A DNA stretch of 64,000 nucleotides from Anaerovibrio sp. RM50 (GCF_000622005.1 NZ_JHWV01000014.1:1-64000); one strand, 5' to 3'; counted from the first letter of the stretch, positions 16,477 to 25,154 are shown. Program-made: numbers and translations. Notes: generated by a model from the letters alone, not told the origin.

Positions 16477-17502
16477 ATGTTGTTAAATGTAAAGAAAAGA
16501 GTTAATAAGCTGGTATCTGTGGCCCTGGTGGCCTCACTGACTGTAGTAAGCGGTATTCTGGGGGGCTGCGGCTCTGACCAGGGGGCAGGTGACAAGGCAA
16601 AGACGGTAAATATTGCAATTCAGCCATCTGCGGCCTTTATTCCGCTTTTTGTAGCCAAGGAAAAGGGCTGGATTGAGGAAGATTTAAAGGCCCAGGGGGT
16701 AACAGTAAAATGGAATAATTTTGAATCCGGCCCACCAATGAATGAGTCTCTGGCCTCCGGCAGCTCTGATTTGGGGGTAATCGGCGATGTGCCAATAGTA
16801 TCCGCTATTGCTGCGGGACAGAAGAACGAGCTGGTGGCCATCACCTGCGAAGGCCCTGCTTCCTATGCTGTATTGTCAGGAAAGAATAATCAGCTTAACA
16901 ATGCTGCTGATTTCAAGGGGAAAACCATTGCCACTGTAGTTGGTTCCACTGGCCATAACCTTACCCAGAAATTCTTAAAGTCCGGCGGTTTGACTATTGA
17001 TGATGTAAAGCTTGTTAATATTTCCGCAGGGGATGCCGAGGCTGTACTTGTAAACGGCGAGGCAGATGCAGTGGCCATCTGGGAGCCAAATGTAACCCGT
17101 CTTGAGGAAAACGGTACAGGCCGTATTATCAGTGATGGTACCAAGGTAGATCTGCTTGGTGTAAATGGTCTGGTGGCAAGAGCTGAATATGCCAAGGCAA
17201 ATCCGGAGGTCATTTCCGTAATTATCAAGAATTATGCCCGTGGCGTAAAGGAACTGGCAAATCTCGATGATGCAACCATCAGTAAGGTGGCTGCTTATTT
17301 ATCCTTAAAGCCAGAGCAGGTAAAAAAGGTTATTAAAAAGTATGATTATACTGTTATAATTGATGATAAGGATATTGCCGGCCTCAATGACACCATCAAG
17401 TTCCTGGTAAGCATTGGCCGCCTTAAGGAAGAATATGATATCAGCAAGTTCGTTAATCGCGAGTATTTAAAGGCTGCCAACGTAGAACAATTTTTAAAGT
17501 AA
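16477..17502 (+). CDS. Sulfonate-type ABC transporter substrate-binding lipoprotein (SsuA/TauA family)
   Basis: About 341 aa. The N-terminus is a lipoprotein signal: basic KKRVNK, hydrophobic stretch and lipobox ILGGC near residue 29, so the mature protein should be lipid-anchored on the outer face of the inner membrane. The body follows the NMT1/SsuA fold: VNIAIQPSAAFIPLFVAKEKGWIEE, LASGSSDLGVIGDVP, DFKGKTIATVVGSTGHN and ADAVAIWEPNV. AAGGGAAGG precedes ATG 16477 and sets the start over 16456. It should deliver an alkylsulfonate to the permease; the ligand itself is not predictable from the sequence alone. Confidence 0.9.
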   Translation: MLLNVKKRVNKLVSVALVASLTVVSGILGGCGSDQGAGDKAKTVNIAIQPSAAFIPLFVAKEKGWIEEDLKAQGVTVKWNNFESGPPMNESLASGSSDLGVIGDVPIVSAIAAGQKNELVAITCEGPASYAVLSGKNNQLNNAADFKGKTIATVVGSTGHNLTQKFLKSGGLTIDDVKLVNISAGDAEAVLVNGEADAVAIWEPNVTRLEENGTGRIISDGTKVDLLGVNGLVARAEYAKANPEVISVIIKNYARGVKELANLDDATISKVAAYLSLKPEQVKKVIKKYDYTVIIDDKDIAGLNDTIKFLVSIGRLKEEYDISKFVNREYLKAANVEQFLK

Positions 17503-17515
17503 GGAGAGCTTAAAG

Positions 17516-19072
17516 ATGACAGCTACTGACCCAGATGTATGGCGCAAAAAAATACAGGAGGAATTTCGTCCTGCTGCAGAAAATTTTTATAGCGGCGAAT
17601 TAAAAAGGAATGATTATAAGGGGATTTCCGGGGGCTTTGGCAGCTATGCCCAGCGGGGAGATGAGAAAAAGCTCAGCATGATTCGCCTGAGAATGACTGC
17701 GGGCCATCTTACAAAGCCCAAGCTTGCCTTTATTGCAAAATCCATAAGAAAGCATAAGGTTAATAAAATAAAGTTTACCACCTGCCAGACGGTTCAGCTT
17801 CATAATTTGGAGCTGGCACCATTGCTGGATATTATGGAAGGGGCCCTTGATGTGGGCATTGTAACCATGGGAGGCGGCGGTGACAATCCCCGCAATGTAA
17901 CCTGTTCCCCTCTTTCAGGCCTGGACAGATTTGAGTATTTCGACGTACAGCCCTATGCAGAGGCGGTGGGTCAGTATGCCATGCAGTTTATAAAAGCAGG
18001 ATTGCTGCCACGCAAGCTGAAAATCGGTTTTTCATCCTCTCCGAAGAACATTTCCCATGCCACCATCCGTGATTTGGGCTTCGTGGCCCGTGCTGATGGC
18101 AAGTTTGACGTGTACAGTGCCGGCGGTGTGGGACCTAATCCAAAGGTTGGCATAAAAGTAGGTGATGGAGTTGCTCCTTCAGATATTTTCCTCTATGTCA
18201 AGGCCATGGTAAATGTGTACAGTGCCTATGGTGATTATAAAAACAGAGCCAGGGCCCGTTCACGTTATATCCCTGAGGCCCTTGGGGGAGCTGCGAAATA
18301 TCGCAAGGCCTTTAGAGAAAAGCTGGCAGAGGTGGAAAAGGAGCGTAAGGGGGGAAGCAGGGAGTTTGATTTCACCGTTGAAATTCCAAGGGTTAAGAAA
18401 ACTGGCAGAAGCGTAATCAATCATCCAAGGGCAATTCCCCAGAAGCAGAAGGGCCTCTACAGCGTGGTTTATCATCCTATTGGGGGCACCCCGGATCCGG
18501 AGATATTCCTGAAGCTGGCTGATGCTGTGGCTGATATCAGAGAGGCGGAGCTTCGCCTGTCTCCTGATGAAACAGCCTATATTGTTAATCTTACGGGAGT
18601 TGAAGCCAGAAAGATTATTAATATTACTGCCAATGATACTGCCACCACCACCTTTGAAATGGCCTCTGCCTGCATAGGTGCCGCCATTTGCCAGGCCGGA
18701 GTGAGGGATTCACAGGCCCTTATCCGGGCCAGTGTGGAGGCTGTCCGCAAGGCTGGTATTCCAGACGGGGCTTTGCCACCGGTTCATATCTGCGGTTGCC
18801 CTGGGTCCTGCTCAACACCACAGCTTGTGGCCATTGGTTTCAGGGGCTCTGTGCGGGATAAGCAGAGTGCGTATATTCTCACCATTAACGGCCAGTCCCT
18901 TGAGGGCAAGGAGGTATTCGGCCAGGAGCTGGGAGTATTGTTTGAAAAGGATATTCCTGATTTTCTGGTGGAGCTGGGCTCTGCCGTGGCATATACGGGA
19001 CTTAGCTACAATGAGTGGCTGACCCTTAATCCTGATGGGGTTACTAGGCTGGCCGCCAAGTATTTGCCATAA
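17516..19072 (+). CDS. Siroheme/4Fe-4S sulfite (nitrite) reductase, single subunit
   Basis: 518 aa with the duplicated nitrite/sulfite reductase fold: ferredoxin-like halves at about 60-125 and 305-370, the siroheme loop TMGGGGDNPRNVTCSPLSG, and the cluster ligands C386-x5-C392 and C428-x3-C432 (CPGSC). It reduces sulfite, or nitrite, by six electrons from a ferredoxin-type donor. Position 13 bases after the sulfonate-binding protein, last before the terminator, argues for sulfite released by the lyase, yielding sulfide for cysteine synthesis. It belongs to the one-chain assimilatory-type family rather than DsrAB or AsrABC. AAGGAGAG precedes the ATG. Confidence 0.9.
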   Translation: MTATDPDVWRKKIQEEFRPAAENFYSGELKRNDYKGISGGFGSYAQRGDEKKLSMIRLRMTAGHLTKPKLAFIAKSIRKHKVNKIKFTTCQTVQLHNLELAPLLDIMEGALDVGIVTMGGGGDNPRNVTCSPLSGLDRFEYFDVQPYAEAVGQYAMQFIKAGLLPRKLKIGFSSSPKNISHATIRDLGFVARADGKFDVYSAGGVGPNPKVGIKVGDGVAPSDIFLYVKAMVNVYSAYGDYKNRARARSRYIPEALGGAAKYRKAFREKLAEVEKERKGGSREFDFTVEIPRVKKTGRSVINHPRAIPQKQKGLYSVVYHPIGGTPDPEIFLKLADAVADIREAELRLSPDETAYIVNLTGVEARKIINITANDTATTTFEMASACIGAAICQAGVRDSQALIRASVEAVRKAGIPDGALPPVHICGCPGSCSTPQLVAIGFRGSVRDKQSAYILTINGQSLEGKEVFGQELGVLFEKDIPDFLVELGSAVAYTGLSYNEWLTLNPDGVTRLAAKYLP

Positions 19073-19102
19073 AAATTGCATACATTTTAGTGGACACAAA
19101 GG

Positions 19103-19136
19103 AAAAGCCTGCCGAAAAAATCGGCAGGCTTTTTGT
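19103..19136. terminator. Bidirectional terminator closing the sulfonate operon
   Basis: AAAGCCTGCCGA / TCGGCAGGCTTT with A and T runs on both sides. It also serves the converging diguanylate cyclase gene at 19175-20557. Confidence 0.92.
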
Positions 19137-19174
19137 TGCTAAAGATAATCGGACTGGCAGAGTAGCCCGATTTT

Positions 19175-20557
19175 TTATAGGTTTGCGGCCATTTTTATAT
19201 ATTGTTCTTTCACGTTGCTTTCCTGAATGTACACGTAAACAACATCGCCGTGGAATTTGTTGGCAACACGGCGGCCAGAGCATTCCACATTAATTGTCTG
19301 GCCCTTTTTGTCTATGATACGGAATTTTACAAACCCGTCCTGATATTCCTTTGAACCATCGTTATTTTTTAGAATTCGGTACTGATCATATACGGTGCGA
19401 AGCACGTGGTTAATATCGTCGGGATGAATCATATTGACAAAGCTTCCATCGGAAAACATTATCAGATCCTGCATATCCTCACAGCCAAACAAACTGATGG
19501 CATCGTCATTGGCGAAGAGAATATGACCGTTGGTATCCACCTTATAAACCACTATGGCGCCGGGCAGTCCCTGGACAACATCCCCAAGATTAAAGCCCAG
19601 ATGTTCACGATGGCCCATTTCCATACCTTCTTGGTAAAATTGATAGCCATCCTTATGGTTCATTTTTACGGAATAAAGGGCAGCATCTGCCATATCCCTA
19701 AGCTTTTTGTAGTCATTGGTCTGAACAGGGTATTCTGCTGCACCCATGGACATGGAGAATTCATGGAACTCTCCATTGGCTTTAAAATAAGTATGCTGAT
19801 TTACAAAGGAATTAAAGAAGGGGCGAATCTCCTCCAGGGAAGTATTGGTAAAGAATACTGTAAATTCATCGCCGCCGTTGCGGGCAAGGAAACAAGGCTT
19901 CGGACATTCTTCCCTAAGAATATCAGCCACCTTTTTGAGCACCTCGTCGCCCACACCATGGCCAAATATATCATTTATAAGCTTAAAATTATCAATGTCC
20001 AGGGTCATAAGAACGCAGCTGGCCGCAGGACACATGCTTAAAAATTCGCTGATGGACCGTTCCATACCAGCCTGATTTAAAAGATTAGTCAATGGATCAC
20101 GAACAGCCTGGGCCTCCGTCCTCAGAGCCTGTTCCTCGGCTTTTCTGATCTGTTCCTGCATGATATGTTCCCGATGAACCTGATCGTTAATATCTTCCAC
20201 CAAAAAAATAGCCTTTTTCGTGTTATTTTTCTTATCCAGTTCACAACGAATAAAGGTGGCTTCACACCATCCTGTTGCATCGGAAAGGAAAGAACATCTT
20301 ATGATTTCCTTCTCTTTTAGGCGGTCCTTCAGGGTGGAGAGGGTGGTGAACTCATTGATGATTTTTCTGTTTTCTCCCTGGGTCAAATGGTTCATTACAT
20401 TGTTCAGAGCCTTCTGGGCACTCGGTTCACCCTGGGAATAATTATCAATGGCTTCAATGGATTTTATAACCTCATAGCAGTCTTTATCTATATCAATAAG
20501 GTGTATTGATATGTATTTTTTTGATACCGCATTCAATATGGCTTCTGTATAGGCCAT
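19175..20557 (-). CDS. Diguanylate cyclase with central GGDEF domain and flanking PAS-like domains
   Basis: About 460 aa. The GGDEF domain is central (about 150-305): DPLTNLLNQAGME, LDIDNFKLINDIFGHGVGDEVL and the intact catalytic ARNGGDEFTVFF (GGDEF at about 228-232). A PAS-like region lies on each side: N-terminal ~1-125 ending in LVEDINDQVHREH, and C-terminal ~315-455 with ILFANDDAISLFGCEDMQDLI and a closing VVYVYIQ strand. It should make cyclic di-GMP in response to a ligand or redox signal. The PAS domain after GGDEF is unusual; the second GGDEF protein at 53278 has the same layout. GAAGGGTAG supports ATG 20557 over GTG 20566. No membrane segments. Confidence 0.88.
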   Translation of the reverse strand: MAYTEAILNAVSKKYISIHLIDIDKDCYEVIKSIEAIDNYSQGEPSAQKALNNVMNHLTQGENRKIINEFTTLSTLKDRLKEKEIIRCSFLSDATGWCEATFIRCELDKKNNTKKAIFLVEDINDQVHREHIMQEQIRKAEEQALRTEAQAVRDPLTNLLNQAGMERSISEFLSMCPAASCVLMTLDIDNFKLINDIFGHGVGDEVLKKVADILREECPKPCFLARNGGDEFTVFFTNTSLEEIRPFFNSFVNQHTYFKANGEFHEFSMSMGAAEYPVQTNDYKKLRDMADAALYSVKMNHKDGYQFYQEGMEMGHREHLGFNLGDVVQGLPGAIVVYKVDTNGHILFANDDAISLFGCEDMQDLIMFSDGSFVNMIHPDDINHVLRTVYDQYRILKNNDGSKEYQDGFVKFRIIDKKGQTINVECSGRRVANKFHGDVVYVYIQESNVKEQYIKMAANL

Positions 20558-20700
20558 ATTATTCACTACCCTTCAATTATTTAAGCACAGCAAAAACATA
20601 AAACTAATTACATAAGGTGAATTGTAGCACAAAATGTAGTTAATAAGCAATAAATATAGGAGAAATTTGTTATACGAATTTTAATCGATAAATGCAATTT

Positions 20701-20752
20701 AAAAGTCCTATGAAAAATGCAAGCTTACTTGCAAAAGTCATAGGACTTTTTG
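20701..20752. repeat. Palindromic repeat family P1, copy A (terminator-like)
   Basis: AAAGTCCTATGA ... TCATAGGACTTTTT arms with inner ATGCAAG / CTTGCA arms. Related copies lie at 23881-23930, 24968-25020 and 25949-26001. This copy sits after the acyltransferase gene and could act as its terminator, as well as a bidirectional one. Confidence 0.75.
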
Positions 20753-20779
20753 TGTTATAGTTGCAAAAATAGCACGACT

Positions 20780-21958
20780 TTAGTTAAGCGATAACTTGTT
20801 ATTGAAAATATCGTTGCTGATTTTTGCCTTTTTGCTGCCGGCGAAAAGTGAAGAATGAAGCAGCAGCTTGCCGCACATATAGGTCAGCGGCCAGGTAATG
20901 ATTATCGCAATTACGAATTTGAAGAAGGCGTGAATATTCATATTCATCATGTAAAGTGATGGCCAGAAAATGAAAATCGTATGGCAGAAATACATGGTGT
21001 AAGAGGTGGATGCCAGATTTCCCAGGGTGTTATTGGTGAAATTGCAGAAGCGATAGAATAAGCCTAAAAGGGCAAAGACGCTGGAAGTGAGCAACAGGGC
21101 GTGACTTATGGAAATGTAAAAGAGAAATTCCAGTGGACTGGTTACTATGGCCGGGCTGTGAATGAAGGACCAGTCAATGAAGGCAGCGGATACGATGAAC
21201 AATGGTGTCCATTTTGCGGCAGAAGGCACGTAGCAGCCTTCCTCAAACCAATGACGGCGCCAGGCATGGATACCAAGGAAGAAGTAAAGGACATACAATA
21301 ATACACGGCTGACCTGAACTTTAAGTATGTAGCCAAAATTTACCCAAAGGTATTCATCCCCGGTAATCATGTCAATAACCATGCCATTTATAAATGTAAA
21401 AAGGGTCAGTCCAATAAATAACCAAAATTTTGGAGAGCTTGGGGCCTTCTGCTGGGCATAGGATGGGGAAAGCTTAACGATAAAATAAGCAATTGCATAG
21501 AGTATCAGCAGCATTCCAAGATACCAGAATGGCACCTGATTAAAGAATTCACCGGCACCGCCAGCAGCTGCGTCATACCAGTAATATGTGGTAAGGGCAG
21601 TCCAAATATCATTGCAAAGTCCACGACTAAAAGGCATGATGACGCTGGTAAGGGGAGCAATAATCAAAATGCCGATAAGCCATGGAATACCAATGCGTTT
21701 CCATTTTGGCATCCAGAAATCCTTGCCGGTTTTCTTCGCCAGTGAGCGGATGGCAAAATATCCCGAGATAAAAAACATTATCGGCATAATAACCATGTCA
21801 GTAATCATGACGAAATAATTAAAGCCCACGCTTGGCTGGGGATCAAGTACATACCACCATGGCAATGGCATAACAATGTAGCACAGGGCTATGTGCAGCA
21901 GAATCATCCAATTTACCACGAAGGCTTTCAGGTTATCCAGGAAAAATAGACGTTGCAT
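20780..21958 (-). CDS. Acyltransferase family 3 membrane protein (MdoC/OpgC-like)
   Basis: About 392 aa with ten or more hydrophobic helices. The start RLFFLDNLKAFVVNWMILLH with an early His, the R-rich short loop around WKRIGIPWLIG and TSYTMYFCHTIFIFW near the end match acyltransferase 3 family proteins, which transfer acyl or succinyl groups to carbohydrates across the inner membrane. It likely decorates an envelope glycan. Start ATG 21958 follows AAGGAG. The MarR gene lies upstream on the same strand with a gap that contains two copies of a putative MarR operator, so MarR probably controls this gene. Confidence 0.82.
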   Translation of the reverse strand: MQRLFFLDNLKAFVVNWMILLHIALCYIVMPLPWWYVLDPQPSVGFNYFVMITDMVIMPIMFFISGYFAIRSLAKKTGKDFWMPKWKRIGIPWLIGILIIAPLTSVIMPFSRGLCNDIWTALTTYYWYDAAAGGAGEFFNQVPFWYLGMLLILYAIAYFIVKLSPSYAQQKAPSSPKFWLFIGLTLFTFINGMVIDMITGDEYLWVNFGYILKVQVSRVLLYVLYFFLGIHAWRRHWFEEGCYVPSAAKWTPLFIVSAAFIDWSFIHSPAIVTSPLEFLFYISISHALLLTSSVFALLGLFYRFCNFTNNTLGNLASTSYTMYFCHTIFIFWPSLYMMNMNIHAFFKFVIAIIITWPLTYMCGKLLLHSSLFAGSKKAKISNDIFNNKLSLN

Positions 21959-22012
21959 AAAGAGCACTCCTTTTAAAATTAGGTGTTTAGTTGGTTGTTT
22001 TTTTTATGTTTA

Positions 22013-22066
22013 TTTTGTTGTATTTGTTATATGATGTTTTGACACGTTTGATGCATATACAACAAA
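22013..22066 (-). promoter_or_regulatory. Putative MarR operators upstream of the acyltransferase gene
   Basis: TTTTGTTGTAT at 22013-22023 and ATACAACAAAA at 22057-22067 form a spaced inverted repeat; the second site reads TTGATGCATATACAACAAA (22048-22066). A matching site, TTGTTGTATATACATCAT, is upstream of the marR gene at 22532-22549. Shared consensus is close to TTGTTGTATATACAACAA. Confidence 0.6.
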
Positions 22067-22080
22067 ATACTTATAAATAA

Positions 22081-22509
22081 TTAATCACTTTCCAGGCGCT
22101 TTAATAATTCCAGAGTAGAGTCGAAGCTTTCAAGTTCCTCTTTAGAGTAGAGGTTTTCAAAATCCTTCTGGGCCTTGTCCCAGGATTTTGATGATTCGTT
22201 AAATACTTCATCGCCGTATTCCGTGAGCCAGATACTGCTGTTGCGCTGACCTTCAAGCTTGCGGTCTTCCAGTAATCCTTTTTTTATCAGCGGCTGGATG
22301 GAGCGGTTAACAGTGGATCTGTCCAGGTTCATCATATCTCCTAGTTCGCTAAGGGAGCTGCCACCGTTATATTTTATAAAGAAAAGCAAAGTGAACTGTC
22401 GGCCGGTAATGCCGCAATCCTTCATTCTTTTGTTATAAAAATCCCTGCTGAGCATCTCAGCCCAACGCAGCTTAAGATAATAACAGGGAATATCCTTAAA
22501 TGATAACAT
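22081..22509 (-). CDS. MarR-family transcriptional regulator
   Basis: 142 aa with the MarR winged helix: GITGRQFTLLFFIKYNGG, the recognition helix SLSELGDMMNLDRSTVNRSIQPLIKKGLL and the wing DRKLEGQRNSSIWLTEYG. These proteins dimerise through their terminal helices and usually repress neighbouring genes until a small phenolic or lipid-like ligand binds. GGAGG lies upstream of the ATG at 22509. A palindromic box 20 bases upstream (22532-22549) recurs before the acyltransferase gene, suggesting autorepression and control of that gene. Confidence 0.9.
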   Translation of the reverse strand: MLSFKDIPCYYLKLRWAEMLSRDFYNKRMKDCGITGRQFTLLFFIKYNGGSSLSELGDMMNLDRSTVNRSIQPLIKKGLLEDRKLEGQRNSSIWLTEYGDEVFNESSKSWDKAQKDFENLYSKEELESFDSTLELLKRLESD

Positions 22510-22531
22510 GCATTTTTCCTCCCTTCGACTT

Positions 22532-22549
22532 TTGTTGTATATACATCAT
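22532..22549 (-). promoter_or_regulatory. Putative MarR autoregulatory operator
   Basis: TTGTTGTATATACATCAT, an 18-base near-palindrome just upstream of the marR ribosome binding site, similar to the boxes at 22013-22066. Confidence 0.6.
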
Positions 22550-22590
22550 TCTAAACACAAGGTTCTCTTTTTGCAACAAAAATTTTAAAA

Positions 22591-23154
22591 TTATGGTGTA
22601 TTTTTTATATAGCGGCGGATAATGGACATGCATTCATTATAGGTTGGATCATTCACCTTTATGTCGCTGAAGCAGTGGTCACCCACAACAGTTATTTTTT
22701 GGGCATTTTCCCATTGGAGAACATCCTCATTATTTTTAATGAAATAAGTCAGCTGTTCAAATACCGGCAGTGATTCGGAGTTGGTTTTGTTACGATATGG
22801 CTCCATAGTAGGATAAAGGGAGTATGCCCCGATGCCGTCCTCAATTTTTAAACTGTCACAGAGCATCCATTCATTGCCATAATATGTGACAAAGGCAAAC
22901 GCTCCCTTGGTATTATTTGGAAATTCCTGCAGATGAAATTCTACCTTCAGTCCGCTTTTATTGTCCAAAGTCAGGAGATTCATATCACGGTATCTAACGT
23001 CATAACCAAGATCGGAACGATAGGATTCATAATGTATTTCCTTATTTGGATAGTCTTTTTTTATGTCCTCCAGGGAATAGGCCATGGCCACGCTGTTCAT
23101 TAGAAATAAACCTAATGCAAACAGTCCGCATATTATAATGAGAAATCGCTTCAT
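22591..23154 (-). CDS. Secreted protein of unknown function, 187 aa
   Basis: The N-terminus MKRFLIIICGLFALGLFLMNSVAMA is a clear signal peptide with an Ala-x-Ala cleavage site. The mature part is rich in Tyr, Asn and acidic residues and has the look of a small beta-rich periplasmic domain (LKVEFHLQEFPNN; FAFVTYYGNEWMLC). No family recognised. The ATG at 23154 is preceded by GGTGGGAG; GTG at 23169 lies in that site. Stands alone upstream of the marR gene on the same strand. Confidence 0.72.
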   Translation of the reverse strand: MKRFLIIICGLFALGLFLMNSVAMAYSLEDIKKDYPNKEIHYESYRSDLGYDVRYRDMNLLTLDNKSGLKVEFHLQEFPNNTKGAFAFVTYYGNEWMLCDSLKIEDGIGAYSLYPTMEPYRNKTNSESLPVFEQLTYFIKNNEDVLQWENAQKITVVGDHCFSDIKVNDPTYNECMSIIRRYIKNTP

Positions 23155-23263
23155 ATATATTTCTCCCACCTTAAAATAGTATAATTTTTAGCCAAATTCT
23201 TACCCATAATATATCATAAGTACAAAGACATATCCAAGTATAGAAACTTTTAATTTTTGGCGG

Positions 23264-23301
23264 TATAATCAGTTGTAGAATTTGTATTCTACGTATCGTA
23301 G
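23264..23301 (+). promoter_or_regulatory. Promoter and CTACG-TAT-CGTAG operator before the cysteine hydrolase gene
   Basis: TATAAT at 23264-23269 lies in a GGTATAATCAGTTG context also found upstream of the XRE regulator at 25176. The perfect inverted repeat CTACGTATCGTAG at 23289-23301, about 13 bases after the predicted transcription start, recurs exactly at 25289-25301. Both genes are therefore likely controlled by the same protein. Confidence 0.6.
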
Positions 23302-23331
23302 TTTCAATTGTTGCCGGAGGGGGATATAAAA

Positions 23332-23856
23332 ATGCCAAATAAATGTATAGTAATTGTTGATATGCAGAATGATTTTATTGATGGGGCATTGGGGACCAAG
23401 GAGGCACAGGAAATGCTGCCAAATCTAGTGGAAAAGCTGGGAGCCGTAAAGGATGCGGACCTGATTTTCACTCAGGACACCCATCATAAGGATTATCTTT
23501 CCACCCAGGAGGGGAAGAATCTGCCAGTTGAGCACTGCATCGAAGGAGAAAAGGGCTGGGAGATCTGTTCAGCACTACAGCCACATCTTGACAAGGCAAA
23601 AGCCGTAATAAAAAAGCCCGCATTTGGTTCCATGGAACTGCCTGCATTGGTAAAGGAATATGATGAGGTGGAGCTGGTGGGGCTTTGCACTGACATTTGT
23701 GTTATTTCCAATGCCATGATATTGAAGGCCGCCAGCCCTGAGCAAAAGATTGCCATTGATGCCTCCTGCTGTGCGGGAGTTACCCCGGAAAGCCACCTGG
23801 GAGCACTAGAGGCCATGAAAATGTGCCAGATAGAAATACGTAATGTTGAACTGTAA
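23332..23856 (+). CDS. Isochorismatase-family cysteine hydrolase (nicotinamidase-like)
   Basis: 174 aa. Catalytic features of the family are clear: VIVDMQNDFIDG with the Asp, KPAFGSM with the Lys, and ELVGLCTDICVISNAMIL with the nucleophilic Cys after the cis-peptide region. The segment TQDTHHKDYLSTQEGKNLPVEHC fits the metal-binding strand of nicotinamidases, so nicotinamide to nicotinate conversion in NAD salvage is a plausible role. GGAGGGGG upstream sets ATG 23332. It shares a promoter/operator pattern with the XRE-desulfoferrodoxin gene at 25352. Confidence 0.87.
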   Translation: MPNKCIVIVDMQNDFIDGALGTKEAQEMLPNLVEKLGAVKDADLIFTQDTHHKDYLSTQEGKNLPVEHCIEGEKGWEICSALQPHLDKAKAVIKKPAFGSMELPALVKEYDEVELVGLCTDICVISNAMILKAASPEQKIAIDASCCAGVTPESHLGALEAMKMCQIEIRNVEL

Positions 23857-23880
23857 AATCAAAGCTCTATGAATAATTAA

Positions 23881-23930
23881 TAAAAGTTCTATGAAAAATG
23901 CAAGAGACGTTGCAAAAGTCATAGATAAAA
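23881..23930. repeat. Palindromic repeat family P1, copy B (degenerate)
   Basis: AAAAGTTCTATGAAAAATGC ... GCAAAAGTCATAGATAAAA; the outer arms are decayed compared with copies A and C and the 3' T run is missing. Confidence 0.65.
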
Positions 23931-23975
23931 TATACAGCGTCAGACGTCGGTAAAATTGAAGAGGTGGCCTGTAGC

Positions 23976-24935
23976 ATGAGAAGAATTATTTCGGCAACAA
24001 TAGTTTGGGCGATGATGTTTCTTGTCCTGTTTCTGAACATAACGGCAGAAGCCGCTGGAAACAAGCCCTTAGTCGGTGTGGCATGGCGGGGGGATACAGC
24101 GGAATCTTTTGAGGCAGCCTGTCAGGCCATTGAAGCTGCGGGTGGCACCACAGTTGTTTTGGACCAAGTTCGCTCGGCGGATTTGGAATATACGGCGGAT
24201 GGGAAAATAATCGGCTGCAAGGATGAGAATGGTGCTCTGACTTTGGAAGGCGGAAAGCTGGTAAGGTGCAACACCTGGCAAAATTCCAATGTACAAATGG
24301 CCATAGGGAAAATAGGGGCCGTCGTTTTTCCCGGAGGTCAGGATATCAGTCCATCATTGTATTATACGCCTCAGCCCGTCCTTAGCAAGGAGGGCTTTAA
24401 TGCCGAGCGGGATGTGTCGGATTATCTGCTGATGTCTTACTGTCTGGAAAAGGATATCCCAATTCTCGCTATATGTCGTGGGATGCAGATGCTCGCTGTT
24501 GTTTCGGGAGCCGATCTTATACAAGATATACCGGATTATATGGCGAGTCTTGGGAAAAGTTATAAGTATGAGCATCGCAATGAACCTAAGGAGCAGGGGG
24601 CATACAGGGACTTTGCCTTTCATGATGTGACGGTGACGGAAAAGGATTCGTTACTTGCGCAGCTCACCAAGAGAAATCTCATTTCAAATGTGCCAAGCTG
24701 GCATCATCAGGCAGTAAACAGTATAGATGGAACCCGTCTGCAAATAACCGGTATTACCAGAACGAACGGAACAGATATCATCGAGGTCGTGGAAAGACCG
24801 GATAAAACATTCGCTTTGGGATTGCAGTACCATCCGGAAATTGCCGTGGTTCGCCACTTGGATGAAAATTCCATTGCGTATTTCAAGGCCATTGTTAATT
24901 TGGCGAAAGAACATTCTTCCAAAGCAATCCGATAA
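23976..24935 (+). CDS. Secreted gamma-glutamyl hydrolase-like class I amidotransferase (peptidase C26)
   Basis: About 319 aa. After a signal peptide (RRIISATIVWAMMFLVLFLN, cleavage near ITAEAAG) comes a class I glutamine-amidotransferase-like fold of the PuuD/C26 family: GAVVFPGGQDISP, the nucleophile elbow ILAICRGMQML with the active-site Cys, VPSWHHQAVN and the catalytic His-Glu in LQYHPEIAV. Family members hydrolyse gamma-glutamyl bonds (for example gamma-glutamyl-GABA or folate polyglutamate). The signal peptide places it in the periplasm, unusual for PuuD-type enzymes, hinting at a role in peptide or cell-wall fragment recycling (inference). AAGAGGTG supports ATG 23976. Confidence 0.88.
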   Translation: MRRIISATIVWAMMFLVLFLNITAEAAGNKPLVGVAWRGDTAESFEAACQAIEAAGGTTVVLDQVRSADLEYTADGKIIGCKDENGALTLEGGKLVRCNTWQNSNVQMAIGKIGAVVFPGGQDISPSLYYTPQPVLSKEGFNAERDVSDYLLMSYCLEKDIPILAICRGMQMLAVVSGADLIQDIPDYMASLGKSYKYEHRNEPKEQGAYRDFAFHDVTVTEKDSLLAQLTKRNLISNVPSWHHQAVNSIDGTRLQITGITRTNGTDIIEVVERPDKTFALGLQYHPEIAVVRHLDENSIAYFKAIVNLAKEHSSKAIR

Positions 24936-24967
24936 ATGAAATAAACTACAATATTATGCAGATTTAT

Positions 24968-25020
24968 AAAAAGTCCTATGATAATGGCAAGGTTGCTTGC
25001 AAAAGTCATAGGACTTTTTG
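24968..25020. repeat. Palindromic repeat family P1, copy C (terminator-like)
   Basis: AAAAAGTCCTATGAT ... GTCATAGGACTTTTT, the best preserved copy, placed directly after the C26 hydrolase gene. From 25025 to 25140 follow two imperfect copies of a 40-bp AT-rich unit containing GAAAAACTATGCAAAAATG; no gene is seen there. Confidence 0.75.
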
Positions 25021-25154
25021 TGTAAAATGACAAGTTTTTTCAGTTGAGTGAAAAAACTATGCAAAAATAGAAACTTTTTTTAGTAGAATGAAAAACTATG
25101 CAAAAATGGATATTTTTTTCTGTTTTGTGAAAAAAGTAGACGTGGTCGCTGTCT

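Noticed and set aside
17516-19072. Nitrite reductase for nitrogen assimilation
   Set aside because: The fold cannot exclude nitrite, but the gene is last in a sulfonate operon and there are no nitrate or nitrite transport genes nearby.
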